This document shows positions 1 through 8,957 of a stretch of 64,000 nt of DNA, one piece after another. The DNA is taken from NCBI RefSeq assembly GCF_028736215.1, contig NZ_CP117883.1, positions 6,572,001 through 6,636,000 on the forward strand, in the 5' to 3' direction. This DNA comes from Mucilaginibacter sp. KACC 22773 (GTDB taxonomy: Bacteria; Bacteroidota; Bacteroidia; Sphingobacteriales; Sphingobacteriaceae). The position numbers and the translations under genes are program-made. Position 1 is the stretch's first letter. Each line of letters opens with the position of its first letter. The notes beneath the pieces are model-generated. The model did not search any database and was not told the DNA's origin. It was given only the letters and a program-made list of their open reading frames with translations.

Positions 1-21
1 TAACCCAAACATTACAAAAGT

Positions 22-3000
22 ATGAAATTAAATACTTTAAAACGTGGTGTGCCGTCCCTATGGCTGCCACATAAATTGCTATTGATTATGAAACTAACAA
101 TGTTCATCCTCATCATAGCCCTTGCACAGGTAAGTGCAAAAGGATTCGGACAGAAAATTACCCTGAATGAAAAAAACACTTCAGTCAAAAAGGTTTTACA
201 TGATATTGAACAACAAAGTGGCTATACTTTTTTTTATGACAGTAAGGATTTGCCCAATACACCAATAACTGTTCAGTTAAAGGAGGCAACGGTAGAAGAT
301 GCCGTGAAGGCGAGCTTAAAGAACCTGCCTTTAACCTATAAATTTGTTAAAAACAATATTGTATTAACCAGGAAAGAGATTTTACAGGATAATCAACCCA
401 AAACGGATATTTTAATAAAAATAGATGTTTCGGGAAAGGTTGTAGATTCATTAGGCAGGCCGTTGAGTGGCGCTACAGTTACCAATAAAAATGCTAATAC
501 CCACACAGGAGCCAATGCAAATGGCGAATTTGCAATAACGGCGAATGAAGGGGATAAAATAGAGATTGCATTTATCGGATATCAATCTTATACATTCGTT
601 GCAAAGGCTAAAGAACCATTTGTGAGCATTACCCTGCATGAAATTCTGGGCAAGCTTAACGAGGTAGTCGTTGTTGGCTATGGCACCCAGAGGAAGTCTG
701 ATGTAACAGGTTCTTTATCCAGCCTATCGTCAAAAGATTTTAAAGATCAACCGGTTACCCGTATCGACCAGGCCTTACAAGGCAGGGTTGCCGGGGTGCA
801 GGTGGTTAACAACTCTGGTGCGCCCGGTGGCGATGTTAAGATCAGGGTGCGGGGTTCCAATTCTATACTTGGGGACAACAATCCGCTTTACGTTATCGAC
901 GGTTTTATAGGCGGTGATTTTAACAACCTGAATCCCGACGACATTGCTAATATTGAAGTTTTGAAAGATGCGTCAAGCACGGCAATTTATGGCAGCAGGG
1001 GTGCAAACGGAGTTGTTTTGATAACCACTAAAAAAGGAAACGCACAAAAACAGGAAATAACCCTTACCCCTGTTTTTTATTCATCAAAAGTTATTAAAAA
1101 AATGGATTTGATGAATGCGGCTGACTTTGCTACCACAGTAAACGCCCGAAATGCAGCCCTTAATATATCTCCTTTCTTTACCCAGGCACAAATAGATAAT
1201 TTTAAAATCACCGGCGGAACTAATTGGCAGGATTTGGTTTTCAGGAATGCTCCCGGCCAGGAATATAAGTTAGGTTATTCGGGCGGCAACGCCAAAACAC
1301 AATTCTTTATTTCGGGCGATTACCTCAACCAGGATGGTATTGTTATTAATTCAAACTTTAAGCGGTATGCCCTCAGATCCAACATTAACACACAATTTTC
1401 TGATAAATTAAGTACCCGGCTTAATATTTCGGCCATAAGAAGAGAAACACTGAACACGGGTAACCAGGGTACAGGCGGCTCGGTTAACCAGGCCTTGGCT
1501 TGGGCGCCAACTACACCTGTAAGGACCGCTGCAGGAACATATACCATTGTAGATCCGCTGGGTTCTATTCGTTCTAATCCGGTTGCTTTGGCAAATGACG
1601 CAGAAAACATTGTAGACAACTCCAATATAACTTTAAACGGGGGCGCAAATTACCGTTTTTTCAAAGACCTCTCGTTGGACGTAAGCTTTGGTGTAGATTA
1701 TCAGAATATTCAAGGAAAAAACTATTCAGGACCAAGTATCACCAATAATATTCCAAACGCCAGCCGCACATCTACAGAATTAATTAATTTACAAAATACC
1801 AATACATTAAACTATTCGCACCTATTCAATAACGTGCATAGCCTAAATGTAACCGCGGTATTTGAGCAGCAGAAATATACATCAACAGGGTTTAGCGCCA
1901 ATGCTAACAACCTTACATTTGCTAACCTGGGCTACGATAACCTTGCTTTATCCACTACACAATCGGCGGGGTCGGCCTATTCTGGGTCGGCTTTAATCTC
2001 TTATTTGGGCCGGGTAAACTATGCATTTAAAGACAAGTATCTGCTGACGGTTTCGGTAAGGAGAGACGGTTCTTCAAAATTTCAACCCGCCAACCAGGAA
2101 AGCACATTCCCATCAATAGCTTTGGGCTGGAAACTCTCCGAAGAGTCCTTTATCAAAAAACTGGACCTTTTTGATACATTCAAAATCAGGGGCAGTTGGG
2201 GCTTAACAGGAAGCCAGGCTATTAATCCTTATGCCACGCTTTCAACTTACCTCAGCGATGCCTTTTCGGCGGCCAACAGTTTCAACAACACTTCGGTTTC
2301 TTCGGGAATAGTACTTGGTAACGCAGCCAATCCCTTCCTGAAATGGGAGACCACGCAGGCAGAAGATGTGGGCTTAGATCTGTCATTGTTTAACAACAGG
2401 TTAAATTTTACAGCTGATGCCTATGTTAAAAATACCAGGGATTTACTTTTATCCCTTCCGTTGCCTGCTTATGCAGGAGGTGGAAACATCATTAGTAACG
2501 TAGGAAAAATGAAAAACAGCGGGCTCGAATTCAACATTGGCGGCACACCCGTACAATCGGGTAAGTTTACCTGGTCCAGCTCGTTTAACATAACGTTTCA
2601 AAAAAACCTTGTTAAAAGCTTAGGTACAATAGCCAGTGTATTTTCAGACAAAAGCGTACCAAACGCGGGAGCAGGCCTATCTACCCAACCTGAATTTATT
2701 ATTAAACCTGGTTATGCACTTGGGTCATACTGGGGGCTGAAATATTTGGGAACATGGAAACCAAATGAAGCTACCGAAGCTGCAAAATATGGCAACAAGC
2801 CAGGGGATTCACACTACCAGGATTTAAACGGCGACAATGCCATAAACGGTAGTGATTTTCAGATTATAGGGAACGGCACGCCTAAACAATCGCTCGGCTG
2901 GAACAATACTTTTACTTATGGTGATTTCTCGGTAAATGTATTTGTACAGTCGTTATTGGGCTTTAGTAAACTTGATTACTCTTACGCCAGTTCTATAACC

Positions 3001-3378
3001 GCTAATGCAGATGCCAAGCAAGCTACTAATGTAGGCGTTTTAAACAGGTACCAGCCGGGTATCAATGAAACTTCAAATATACCGGCATTCAGTTCTACCA
3101 ATAAAGACTATTTTGAATCGAGCCGTTTTCTTGAAAATGGAAATTTTGTGCGGCTGAAGAACCTGAACATTTCTTATCACCTGCCAAAAGGTACCATCAA
3201 AAATGTCGACTTGAAGCTATTTATAGGTGCAACTAACCTATTTACCATAACCAAATATAAAGGATTTGATCCGGAGTCAACCAACGCGGGTTCGGGCTCG
3301 GATGTTACCCAAAGCATTGATTTTGGTTCTTATCCTAATTCCAAGACATTTAACGTAGGTGCGGTATTGAAGTTTTAA
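22..3378 (+). CDS. SusC/RagA-type TonB-dependent outer-membrane transporter with STN domain
   Basis: Outer-membrane pore that imports glycans using TonB energy, paired with the SusD lipoprotein that follows. At 1118 aa it has the family's usual length. A hydrophobic leader covers about residues 20-42. An STN domain (about 48-110) follows, then a carboxypeptidase-regulatory-like beta-sandwich (about 135-205, beginning SGKVVDSLGRPLSGA). A plug (about 212-340) carries EVVVVGYGTQRK, and the barrel ends in a terminal Phe (VLKF). An STN domain normally means the receptor signals through a FecR-type anti-sigma factor; none is in the window, though it could lie to the left. The start at 22 gives a long leader; an internal Met at 88 also gives a plausible signal peptide. 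The substrate cannot be read from the sequence, but the adjacent fucosidase suggests a fucose-containing glycan. Confidence 0.95.
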   Translation: MKLNTLKRGVPSLWLPHKLLLIMKLTMFILIIALAQVSAKGFGQKITLNEKNTSVKKVLHDIEQQSGYTFFYDSKDLPNTPITVQLKEATVEDAVKASLKNLPLTYKFVKNNIVLTRKEILQDNQPKTDILIKIDVSGKVVDSLGRPLSGATVTNKNANTHTGANANGEFAITANEGDKIEIAFIGYQSYTFVAKAKEPFVSITLHEILGKLNEVVVVGYGTQRKSDVTGSLSSLSSKDFKDQPVTRIDQALQGRVAGVQVVNNSGAPGGDVKIRVRGSNSILGDNNPLYVIDGFIGGDFNNLNPDDIANIEVLKDASSTAIYGSRGANGVVLITTKKGNAQKQEITLTPVFYSSKVIKKMDLMNAADFATTVNARNAALNISPFFTQAQIDNFKITGGTNWQDLVFRNAPGQEYKLGYSGGNAKTQFFISGDYLNQDGIVINSNFKRYALRSNINTQFSDKLSTRLNISAIRRETLNTGNQGTGGSVNQALAWAPTTPVRTAAGTYTIVDPLGSIRSNPVALANDAENIVDNSNITLNGGANYRFFKDLSLDVSFGVDYQNIQGKNYSGPSITNNIPNASRTSTELINLQNTNTLNYSHLFNNVHSLNVTAVFEQQKYTSTGFSANANNLTFANLGYDNLALSTTQSAGSAYSGSALISYLGRVNYAFKDKYLLTVSVRRDGSSKFQPANQESTFPSIALGWKLSEESFIKKLDLFDTFKIRGSWGLTGSQAINPYATLSTYLSDAFSAANSFNNTSVSSGIVLGNAANPFLKWETTQAEDVGLDLSLFNNRLNFTADAYVKNTRDLLLSLPLPAYAGGGNIISNVGKMKNSGLEFNIGGTPVQSGKFTWSSSFNITFQKNLVKSLGTIASVFSDKSVPNAGAGLSTQPEFIIKPGYALGSYWGLKYLGTWKPNEATEAAKYGNKPGDSHYQDLNGDNAINGSDFQIIGNGTPKQSLGWNNTFTYGDFSVNVFVQSLLGFSKLDYSYASSITANADAKQATNVGVLNRYQPGINETSNIPAFSSTNKDYFESSRFLENGNFVRLKNLNISYHLPKGTIKNVDLKLFIGATNLFTITKYKGFDPESTNAGSGSDVTQSIDFGSYPNSKTFNVGAVLKF

Positions 3379-3398
3379 ACTTATTGAAAAGATAAATT

Positions 3399-4850
3399 AT
3401 GAAAAAGATTTTAATTATAGTAATGATCCTATCGGTGGTGGGCTGTAAAAAAGCGCTGAAAGAAGACCCCAGAGGCCAGGTAGTAGGTACACAGGCATTA
3501 AGTACGGTAGCCGGTTTAAATGCAGCATTGGTAGGCGCTTATAAACCATTATCAACCACCTGGATAAATGGATTTACTACGGCAGCAGTAGTTGCCGTGT
3601 TAATGGGGTCCGATGACCTCACTACTCACCCGGCCAGCAACAAGGCCGACCTGAGGGAATTTGATCAATATCATGTTTCCAATCTTAACGGCAGGATGCT
3701 TAATATCTGGAACGGGTGCTACAAATCAATACAAGGGTCCAATAACATCATCAACAATTATAAATCAACCACGGGCGATGCTGCCGCTATCAATCAAATC
3801 CTGGGCGAAGCTTATTATCTGCGTGCGCTTGATTATTACTGGCTTGTTAGGTTATGGGGAAAAATTCCGCTGATCACTTCAGAAGTTTACAGCCCCGAGG
3901 TTTTAAAAGTTGGAACCTCGGCCCCGGCAGAAATATATAAACTGATTGAAAGCGATTTGCTGAATGCCGAAAAACTGATGCAAAATAAAAAACTGGATGC
4001 AGGCAGGGCCTCAAAAGGCGCTGCGTCGGCGTTGCTTGCAGACGTTTACCTTACAGAGGGTGGCTGGCCTGTTAATGATAATTCAAAATATGCATTGGCT
4101 GCTGCTAAAGCGAAAGAAGTAATTGATAACAAGGCGGCCTACAGTTTTGATCTGGTATCCGACCTGGGCACATTATGGCAGAATACCCGGTTAGGGACAA
4201 CAACATCAGAAGAGGTTTTTGCCATTCATAATTGCGGTACATGTAACTGGTTTAACTCAAATGCGCTTTATGGTTCGTCTGCAATGCCTGGCGAAGAAAA
4301 CGGCTGGGATGATTATTTTGCAGAAATCAAATTTTTCAATGATTTTCCGGCCGGTCCCAGAAAGGATGCCACTTTCCACACGGTTATTAAAAAGTCTGAT
4401 GGTACAACTATACCATGGCAGAGCGATGCAGTAAAACACCCTTATTATGAGAAGTTCAGAGCTCCTGTTGAGGGCAGTACCGACGGCTCAAGTGCAACTG
4501 TCCAAATGATGCGGTATGCACATGTTTTACTGATATATGCCGAGGCGCAAGCCAGGAGCGGTGCTGCTAATGACCAGGCTTACGCAAGTATTAACGCGGT
4601 ACGTGCCCGCGCTGGTTTAGCTCCTTTGAGTGGTTTATCAAGTACAGATTTTATAAAAGCGGTAATTAACGAAAGGGCCTGGGAATTTGCCGGTGAATAT
4701 ACCAGGTGGTTTGATATAACGCGTTTGCAGCTGTTAACCCAGGTTATTGCTAACCGAGATCCCTCAGAAAACGCGCCAATTGGAACGCCACAATACTATT
4801 TGCCCATCCCGGCCGGCGACCTTCAGTTGAATCCGAACTTAGGAAATTAA
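3399..4850 (+). CDS. SusD/RagB-family glycan-binding surface lipoprotein
   Basis: Substrate-binding lid lipoprotein for the preceding SusC transporter, 20 bp downstream of it. The N-terminus is a lipoprotein signal with lipobox LSVVGCKK (Cys16). The body has family features: the AYYLRALDYYWLVRLWGKIPL segment (split here by meaning, near residues 130-150) with its TPR-like helices, and a C-terminal RWFDITR followed by a YYLPIP...LNPNLGN ending, the usual SusD terminus. At 483 aa it is a typical length. It is almost certainly cotranscribed with the transporter, because a strong hairpin terminator lies 72 bp after its stop. Confidence 0.95.
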   Translation: MKKILIIVMILSVVGCKKALKEDPRGQVVGTQALSTVAGLNAALVGAYKPLSTTWINGFTTAAVVAVLMGSDDLTTHPASNKADLREFDQYHVSNLNGRMLNIWNGCYKSIQGSNNIINNYKSTTGDAAAINQILGEAYYLRALDYYWLVRLWGKIPLITSEVYSPEVLKVGTSAPAEIYKLIESDLLNAEKLMQNKKLDAGRASKGAASALLADVYLTEGGWPVNDNSKYALAAAKAKEVIDNKAAYSFDLVSDLGTLWQNTRLGTTTSEEVFAIHNCGTCNWFNSNALYGSSAMPGEENGWDDYFAEIKFFNDFPAGPRKDATFHTVIKKSDGTTIPWQSDAVKHPYYEKFRAPVEGSTDGSSATVQMMRYAHVLLIYAEAQARSGAANDQAYASINAVRARAGLAPLSGLSSTDFIKAVINERAWEFAGEYTRWFDITRLQLLTQVIANRDPSENAPIGTPQYYLPIPAGDLQLNPNLGN

Positions 4851-4921
4851 CAAGAAATATCGGCTAAGACACCGGTTGTGTACAGTGACCCGAATGAAAA
4901 TAATAAAAAGTTAAACAATTT

Positions 4922-4960
4922 TGACTGGGAATTGCCAAATTGGCGATTCCCAGTCATTTT
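4922..4960 (+). terminator. Rho-independent terminator after the SusC/SusD pair
   Basis: A 16-bp stem is formed by 4922-4937 and 4941-4956 with one G-U pair and a three-base loop (AAT), followed by TTTT. The arms begin TGACTGGG and end CCCAGTCA. It lies 72 bp after the SusD stop and 24 bp before the GH43 gene, so the hydrolases probably have their own promoter or depend on readthrough. The arms are AT-balanced and near-symmetrical, so it could also act on antisense transcripts. Confidence 0.8.
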
Positions 4961-4983
4961 ATATACTGCAAACATCAGCCTAA

Positions 4984-5988
4984 ATGAAAATGAAACACTT
5001 CTTACTTATCACATTATTAATAGCGATAAAAAGTTTAGCCTTTGCCAATACGAACAACCTCATTGCCGATACACCTGCACATGGCGGCGTAATACTTGAT
5101 GCCGATGGCCAACCCATTAATGCCCATGGCCCTGGTGTAATGTATCATCAAGGTGTCTATTATCTTTTTGGTGAAATAAAAAATGGAAAAACCTGGCTCG
5201 TGCCGGGCCAGAACTGGGAAGATTACCGGGTTCCGGCTGGAGGGATATCCTGCTATTCATCTACCGATCTGAAGCACTGGAAATACAGGGGCATAGCCTT
5301 GAAACCGGTAGTGAATGACCCGGGCAATGACCTGGATACCGGCAGGGTGATAGAAAGGCCCAAAGTGATCTATAATGAACATACAAAGAAATTTGTGATG
5401 TGGATGCATATAGATAAGAACGATTACAACTATTCGCGGGGTGGTGTTGCCATAAGTGATAGCCCGGCGGGGCCATACCAATACCTGGGGAGCATAAAAC
5501 CCAATGACCAAATGTTAAGAGACATGACCTTATACAAAGATGATGACGGTAAAGCTTACCTGATCTACTCATCCGAAGATAACAATACGATGCATGTTTG
5601 CCTGCTGAACGATGATTATTTAAAGCCAACAACAACATATGTAAGAATATTTGAGAATCAAAGAAGGGAAAGTCCGGCTGTTTTTAAAAACAAGGGGAAA
5701 TACTATTTGATTACTTCAGGATGTTCGGGCTGGTCGCCAAATGCGGCGTCTTATGCGGTTGCTGATAATATTATGGGCCCATGGATAGAACAAGGCAATC
5801 CATGTAAAGGACCATATGCTGAAATGACCTTTTTTTCGCAGGGAGCATTTGTGCTGCCGGTAATAAGTAAGCCGGGAAAATTCATTTTCATGGGAGATGT
5901 GTGGAATAAAACTGATTTAGAAAAGTCTGCCTATTTGTGGCTGCCTTTAAGTATAAGCAATGGAGAGATAGAGATTAAAGAACGTTAA
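4984..5988 (+). CDS. GH43-like secreted glycoside hydrolase
   Basis: Five-bladed propeller glycosidase of the GH43 type, 334 aa. The N-terminus is a signal peptide (about residues 1-21). Blade I contains DADGQPINAHGPGVMYHQG followed by YYLFGE, resembling the exo-beta-1,3-galactanase-like branch (AHGxGxxY...YYxxGE). The segment RDMTLYKDDDGKAYLIYSS would supply the pKa-modulating Asp. RRESPAVF (Glu229) fits the general acid. Substrate is inferred only from distant resemblance: beta-galactan or an arabinose/galactose side chain. It sits between SusC/SusD and a fucosidase, which together suggest breakdown of a decorated galactan such as an arabinogalactan. A degraded copy of its C-terminal part lies 2 kb downstream. 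Confidence 0.8.
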   Translation: MKMKHFLLITLLIAIKSLAFANTNNLIADTPAHGGVILDADGQPINAHGPGVMYHQGVYYLFGEIKNGKTWLVPGQNWEDYRVPAGGISCYSSTDLKHWKYRGIALKPVVNDPGNDLDTGRVIERPKVIYNEHTKKFVMWMHIDKNDYNYSRGGVAISDSPAGPYQYLGSIKPNDQMLRDMTLYKDDDGKAYLIYSSEDNNTMHVCLLNDDYLKPTTTYVRIFENQRRESPAVFKNKGKYYLITSGCSGWSPNAASYAVADNIMGPWIEQGNPCKGPYAEMTFFSQGAFVLPVISKPGKFIFMGDVWNKTDLEKSAYLWLPLSISNGEIEIKER

Positions 5989-6149
5989 CCTGTTTTGACT
6001 GGATTTAGGACAAACATTTCGGAAATAAAAACTTATTTCTCAAACGGCAGGGATGGTTTAATCGGAAACATGTTGATGCAAGTTATAAGTAACTTCAAAA
6101 ATCAACCCACCCAAAGTCAATTTAAAAAAACAATAATCAGTAATTAATC

Positions 6150-7922
6150 ATGAGCAGAATTTTAGGGGTTATTTTTTTTATAACAGCAGCATCATTCAAT
6201 CTAAGTGCCCAAAACATTAATGAGAAGATAAAAGCTACGTCAAAAACGCAGCTTCCACCGTTTCCAGCCGTTCCGGCGCGTTTACCTATTGATAGTGTAT
6301 CTATGGGCGATTGGGAATCTTTTCCTGAAATAAAATTGGATATTCCTATTACTGATGGCCCCTTTAAGCCAACTTGGGAATCGATAGAAAAGAATTATCC
6401 AGGTGAACCCGCATGGCTTCGTGAGGCAAAATTTGGCATATGGGTACACTTTGGGCCACAAGCTGTAGGCGAGAGCGGCGATTGGTATGCACGCAAACTT
6501 TACACACCCGGCACAAAAGCCTATAATAATCATCTCAGGAAATATGGCCACCCATCCAAAACCGGATACAAAGAGGTACTTCGTGATTGGAATCCTACCA
6601 AACTTGACCCCAGCAAATTAACTAAAATATATAAAGATGCAGGCGCCCGGTTCCTGATGATTCAGGGTGTGCATCATGACAATTATGATATGTGGAACTC
6701 GCATTATCAGCCGTGGAATTCTGTTAATATCGGCCCCAGGCGTGATTTAATTGGCGAATGGGCTAAAGCTTGCCGGACAAATGGAATGCATTATGGCGTC
6801 ACCTTCCATCACGAATATACATGGTGGTGGTGGCAAACAGCATTTGGCAGCGACACCATTGGCGACAAAAAAGGCATACCTTACGATGGCAACCTTACAT
6901 TAGCAGATGGGAAGGGGAAATGGTGGGAAGGGTATGATCCACGTTTACTTTATGGAATTGACTTGCGCGAATACAAAGGCGTTGCTCAGGAAGCAGCCTC
7001 GCGATGGAACCCTGCGCCCGCGGGCATTTTTAGCAATCATTTGGATTATGCAAAATGGTATGCCACACGATGGGCATTAAGGATGATGGATGTAGTAGAG
7101 CATTACGACCCCGATTTCATTTATACAGACGGCACCGTTCAGGGGCCATTTACCGGTAACGGAACCGGCACAGGATTAAAAGCCGATGCCATGCAAACGG
7201 TTATTGCCGATTATTACAACCGTACGCTTAAAACTCGTGGGGAGGTAAATGCGTTCAGTATTGTAAAATTCCGAAAAAAAACTAATGGCACTGTAAATAC
7301 CGAGGAATCTGGAATTCCGGCGGATATAAAAACAGATCAGCCCTGGATAGCTGAAGTGCCGGTGGGCGACTGGTTTTATGAGCCTGGCTTCACCTATGAC
7401 TCGGGTATGATGATACGTTATATTATAGAAGCCATAGCCCGCGACGGTAATGCAGCGGTGTGCATCTCGATTTTGCCGGACGGATCGCTGGATGAAGGCA
7501 GCCAAAAAATGTTAAGAGAAGTGGGGATCTGGATGCGCCGTAACAGCGAGGCGGTTTACGGCAGCCATGCCTGGGTCATGCCTGGCGAAGGAGAAAAAGT
7601 GAATGGCAAGTTGAAAATGCTGCCCCCCGGCGCATTGACACGCAGGCAGGCCGAATTCAAATTCGGCCCTCAGGACTTTCGTTTTACCTTGGGCAAAAAT
7701 GGGGCGTTGTATGCTTTTTGCATGACTGTGCCTGTATCCGGGACACAGCTGACGATAAAATCATTGGGTACAGATTCAAAATATCTTAGCCGGCAGGTTA
7801 GATCAGTGACGCTGTTGGGTAACAGCGGCAAGCTACAATGGAAACAGGAAGCTGATGGCCTGTCCATCACCTGCCCGCCAGACATGCCGTTCGCTACATC
7901 CGTTGTGTTCAAGATTGATTAA
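6150..7922 (+). CDS. GH29 alpha-L-fucosidase
   Basis: Retaining alpha-L-fucosidase expected in the periplasm or at the cell surface; a signal peptide of about 21 residues ends in NLSAQ. The GH29 barrel begins at PAWLREAKFGIWVHFGP (near residue 88), with the family tract WYARKLY following. HHDNYDMWNS and FHHEYTWWWW are the expected active-site loops. The nucleophile fits Asp327 in PDFIYTDG. A C-terminal beta-sandwich occupies about residues 480-590, giving 590 aa, within the family range. The start lies in an AT-rich stretch with no clear ribosome binding site, as is usual in this phylum. Together with the preceding genes it points to a fucosylated plant or algal glycan. Confidence 0.9.
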   Translation: MSRILGVIFFITAASFNLSAQNINEKIKATSKTQLPPFPAVPARLPIDSVSMGDWESFPEIKLDIPITDGPFKPTWESIEKNYPGEPAWLREAKFGIWVHFGPQAVGESGDWYARKLYTPGTKAYNNHLRKYGHPSKTGYKEVLRDWNPTKLDPSKLTKIYKDAGARFLMIQGVHHDNYDMWNSHYQPWNSVNIGPRRDLIGEWAKACRTNGMHYGVTFHHEYTWWWWQTAFGSDTIGDKKGIPYDGNLTLADGKGKWWEGYDPRLLYGIDLREYKGVAQEAASRWNPAPAGIFSNHLDYAKWYATRWALRMMDVVEHYDPDFIYTDGTVQGPFTGNGTGTGLKADAMQTVIADYYNRTLKTRGEVNAFSIVKFRKKTNGTVNTEESGIPADIKTDQPWIAEVPVGDWFYEPGFTYDSGMMIRYIIEAIARDGNAAVCISILPDGSLDEGSQKMLREVGIWMRRNSEAVYGSHAWVMPGEGEKVNGKLKMLPPGALTRRQAEFKFGPQDFRFTLGKNGALYAFCMTVPVSGTQLTIKSLGTDSKYLSRQVRSVTLLGNSGKLQWKQEADGLSITCPPDMPFATSVVFKID

Positions 7923-7932
7923 GGAGTAATAG

Positions 7933-8109
7933 CTATTATCCCGGACTTACCTAAGCACTTTATATCGTGGGCCATGGATAGAACAAGGTGATTCGGGCAA
8001 GGAGCTTAACTCAAAAGGCGACCTTTTTGCGCAAAGAGCGTTTGTATCACCGGTAACTGAAACCGCCCCATTGGGAACCCTATGGAACAAATTCCACCGG
8101 GGGGCTTAA
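7933..8109 (+). pseudogene. Remnant of a second GH43-like gene (C-terminal fragment)
   Basis: After the fucosidase stop there is no intact gene, but one frame reads GPWIEQGDSGKEL, then GDLFAQRAFVSPV, then a stop at 8107. This matches the GH43 gene upstream, which reads GPWIEQGNPCKGP and TFFSQGAFVLPV around residues 260-290. The DNA is also visibly similar (ccatggatagaacaagg occurs in both). The frame has a stop at 7930 and no start codon, so this is a decayed fragment rather than a gene. A short hairpin (AACCG/CGGTT, 8108-8122) overlaps its end and directly follows the stop of thiD on the other strand; it lacks a proper T-tract. Confidence 0.7.
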
Positions 8110-8122
8110 CCGCCAGGCGGTT

Positions 8123-8956
8123 TCATTCCATTTCATGTTTAACTAATTTTTGAGGATCAAAAAAGTGGTTCAACGGCCCCTGACCGTCTCCCGTTTTAAC
8201 ATCCTTGCCCTGCTCTATAGCTTGCTGAATATATTTTTTACTGTTCGATATTGAAATACCCAGATCATTACCTAATGCGATAAAAGATGCAATTGCAGAT
8301 GACAGGCTGCATCCTGTTCCATGTGTATTAACTGTATCAACGGCTGTTGACTTGAAAACACATTCATTATCAGCTTTATCCAAGTAAACATCAAACAGAT
8401 CAGGCCCCTTCAGATGTCCTCCTTTGATCAGTACAGCATTACACCCATATCGCATGATTTGCACTGCCGCCTCTTTCATATCGCCGGTGGTTTTGATCTC
8501 CATTCCGGTAAGGATAGCCGCTTCATCTAAATTGGGGGTAATTAATTTGGTTATCGGAAACAAGTATTGTTTTAAAGTTTCTACAATATTGTTGGCTATC
8601 AAAAGGTCGCCACTGGTAGCTACCATAACCGGGTCAAAAATAACCGGGACATTTGGGTGGTCACTTAAGGCTTCGGCAATGCCAATAGCCAATTCGGCGC
8701 TGTGCACCATCCCCATCTTAATGGCAGATGGTTTGAGGTCATCCATCACCGCTTTAATTTGTGCTTTGACAAAATCAACCGGGATAGGGTGAATACCGCT
8801 AACTCCTAAGGTATTTTGTACGGTAAGCGCGGTTATGGCCGTGGTTCCAAAACACCCCAGGGCACTTATGGTTTTTAAATCGGCTTGTATGCCTGCTCCG
8901 CCCCCACTGTCTGATCCGGCTATGCTGAGTACAACCGGGTATTTATATTTGATCAT
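8123..8956 (-). CDS. thiD: Hydroxymethylpyrimidine/phosphomethylpyrimidine kinase
   Basis: Phosphorylates 4-amino-5-hydroxymethyl-2-methylpyrimidine and its phosphate to the diphosphate used by ThiE. This ribokinase-fold enzyme of 277 aa shows the N-terminal SIAGSDSGGGAGIQADLKT signature, the FDPVMVATSG segment, and the C-terminal anion-hole motif NTHGTGCSLSSAIA. Last gene of the thiamine operon; its start lies one base after the preceding stop, so translation is probably coupled. ATG is the evident start. Confidence 0.96.
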   Translation of the reverse strand: MIKYKYPVVLSIAGSDSGGGAGIQADLKTISALGCFGTTAITALTVQNTLGVSGIHPIPVDFVKAQIKAVMDDLKPSAIKMGMVHSAELAIGIAEALSDHPNVPVIFDPVMVATSGDLLIANNIVETLKQYLFPITKLITPNLDEAAILTGMEIKTTGDMKEAAVQIMRYGCNAVLIKGGHLKGPDLFDVYLDKADNECVFKSTAVDTVNTHGTGCSLSSAIASFIALGNDLGISISNSKKYIQQAIEQGKDVKTGDGQGPLNHFFDPQKLVKHEME

Positions 8957-8957
8957 A

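Noticed and set aside
4878..5099. 73-codon frame overlapping the GH43 start
   Set aside because: It runs through the terminator hairpin and the GH43 signal peptide in another frame and has no family resemblance.
8108..8122. Terminator for thiD
   Set aside because: The AACCG/CGGTT hairpin directly follows the stop, but there is no T-run on the thiD strand, so it was not called as a feature.
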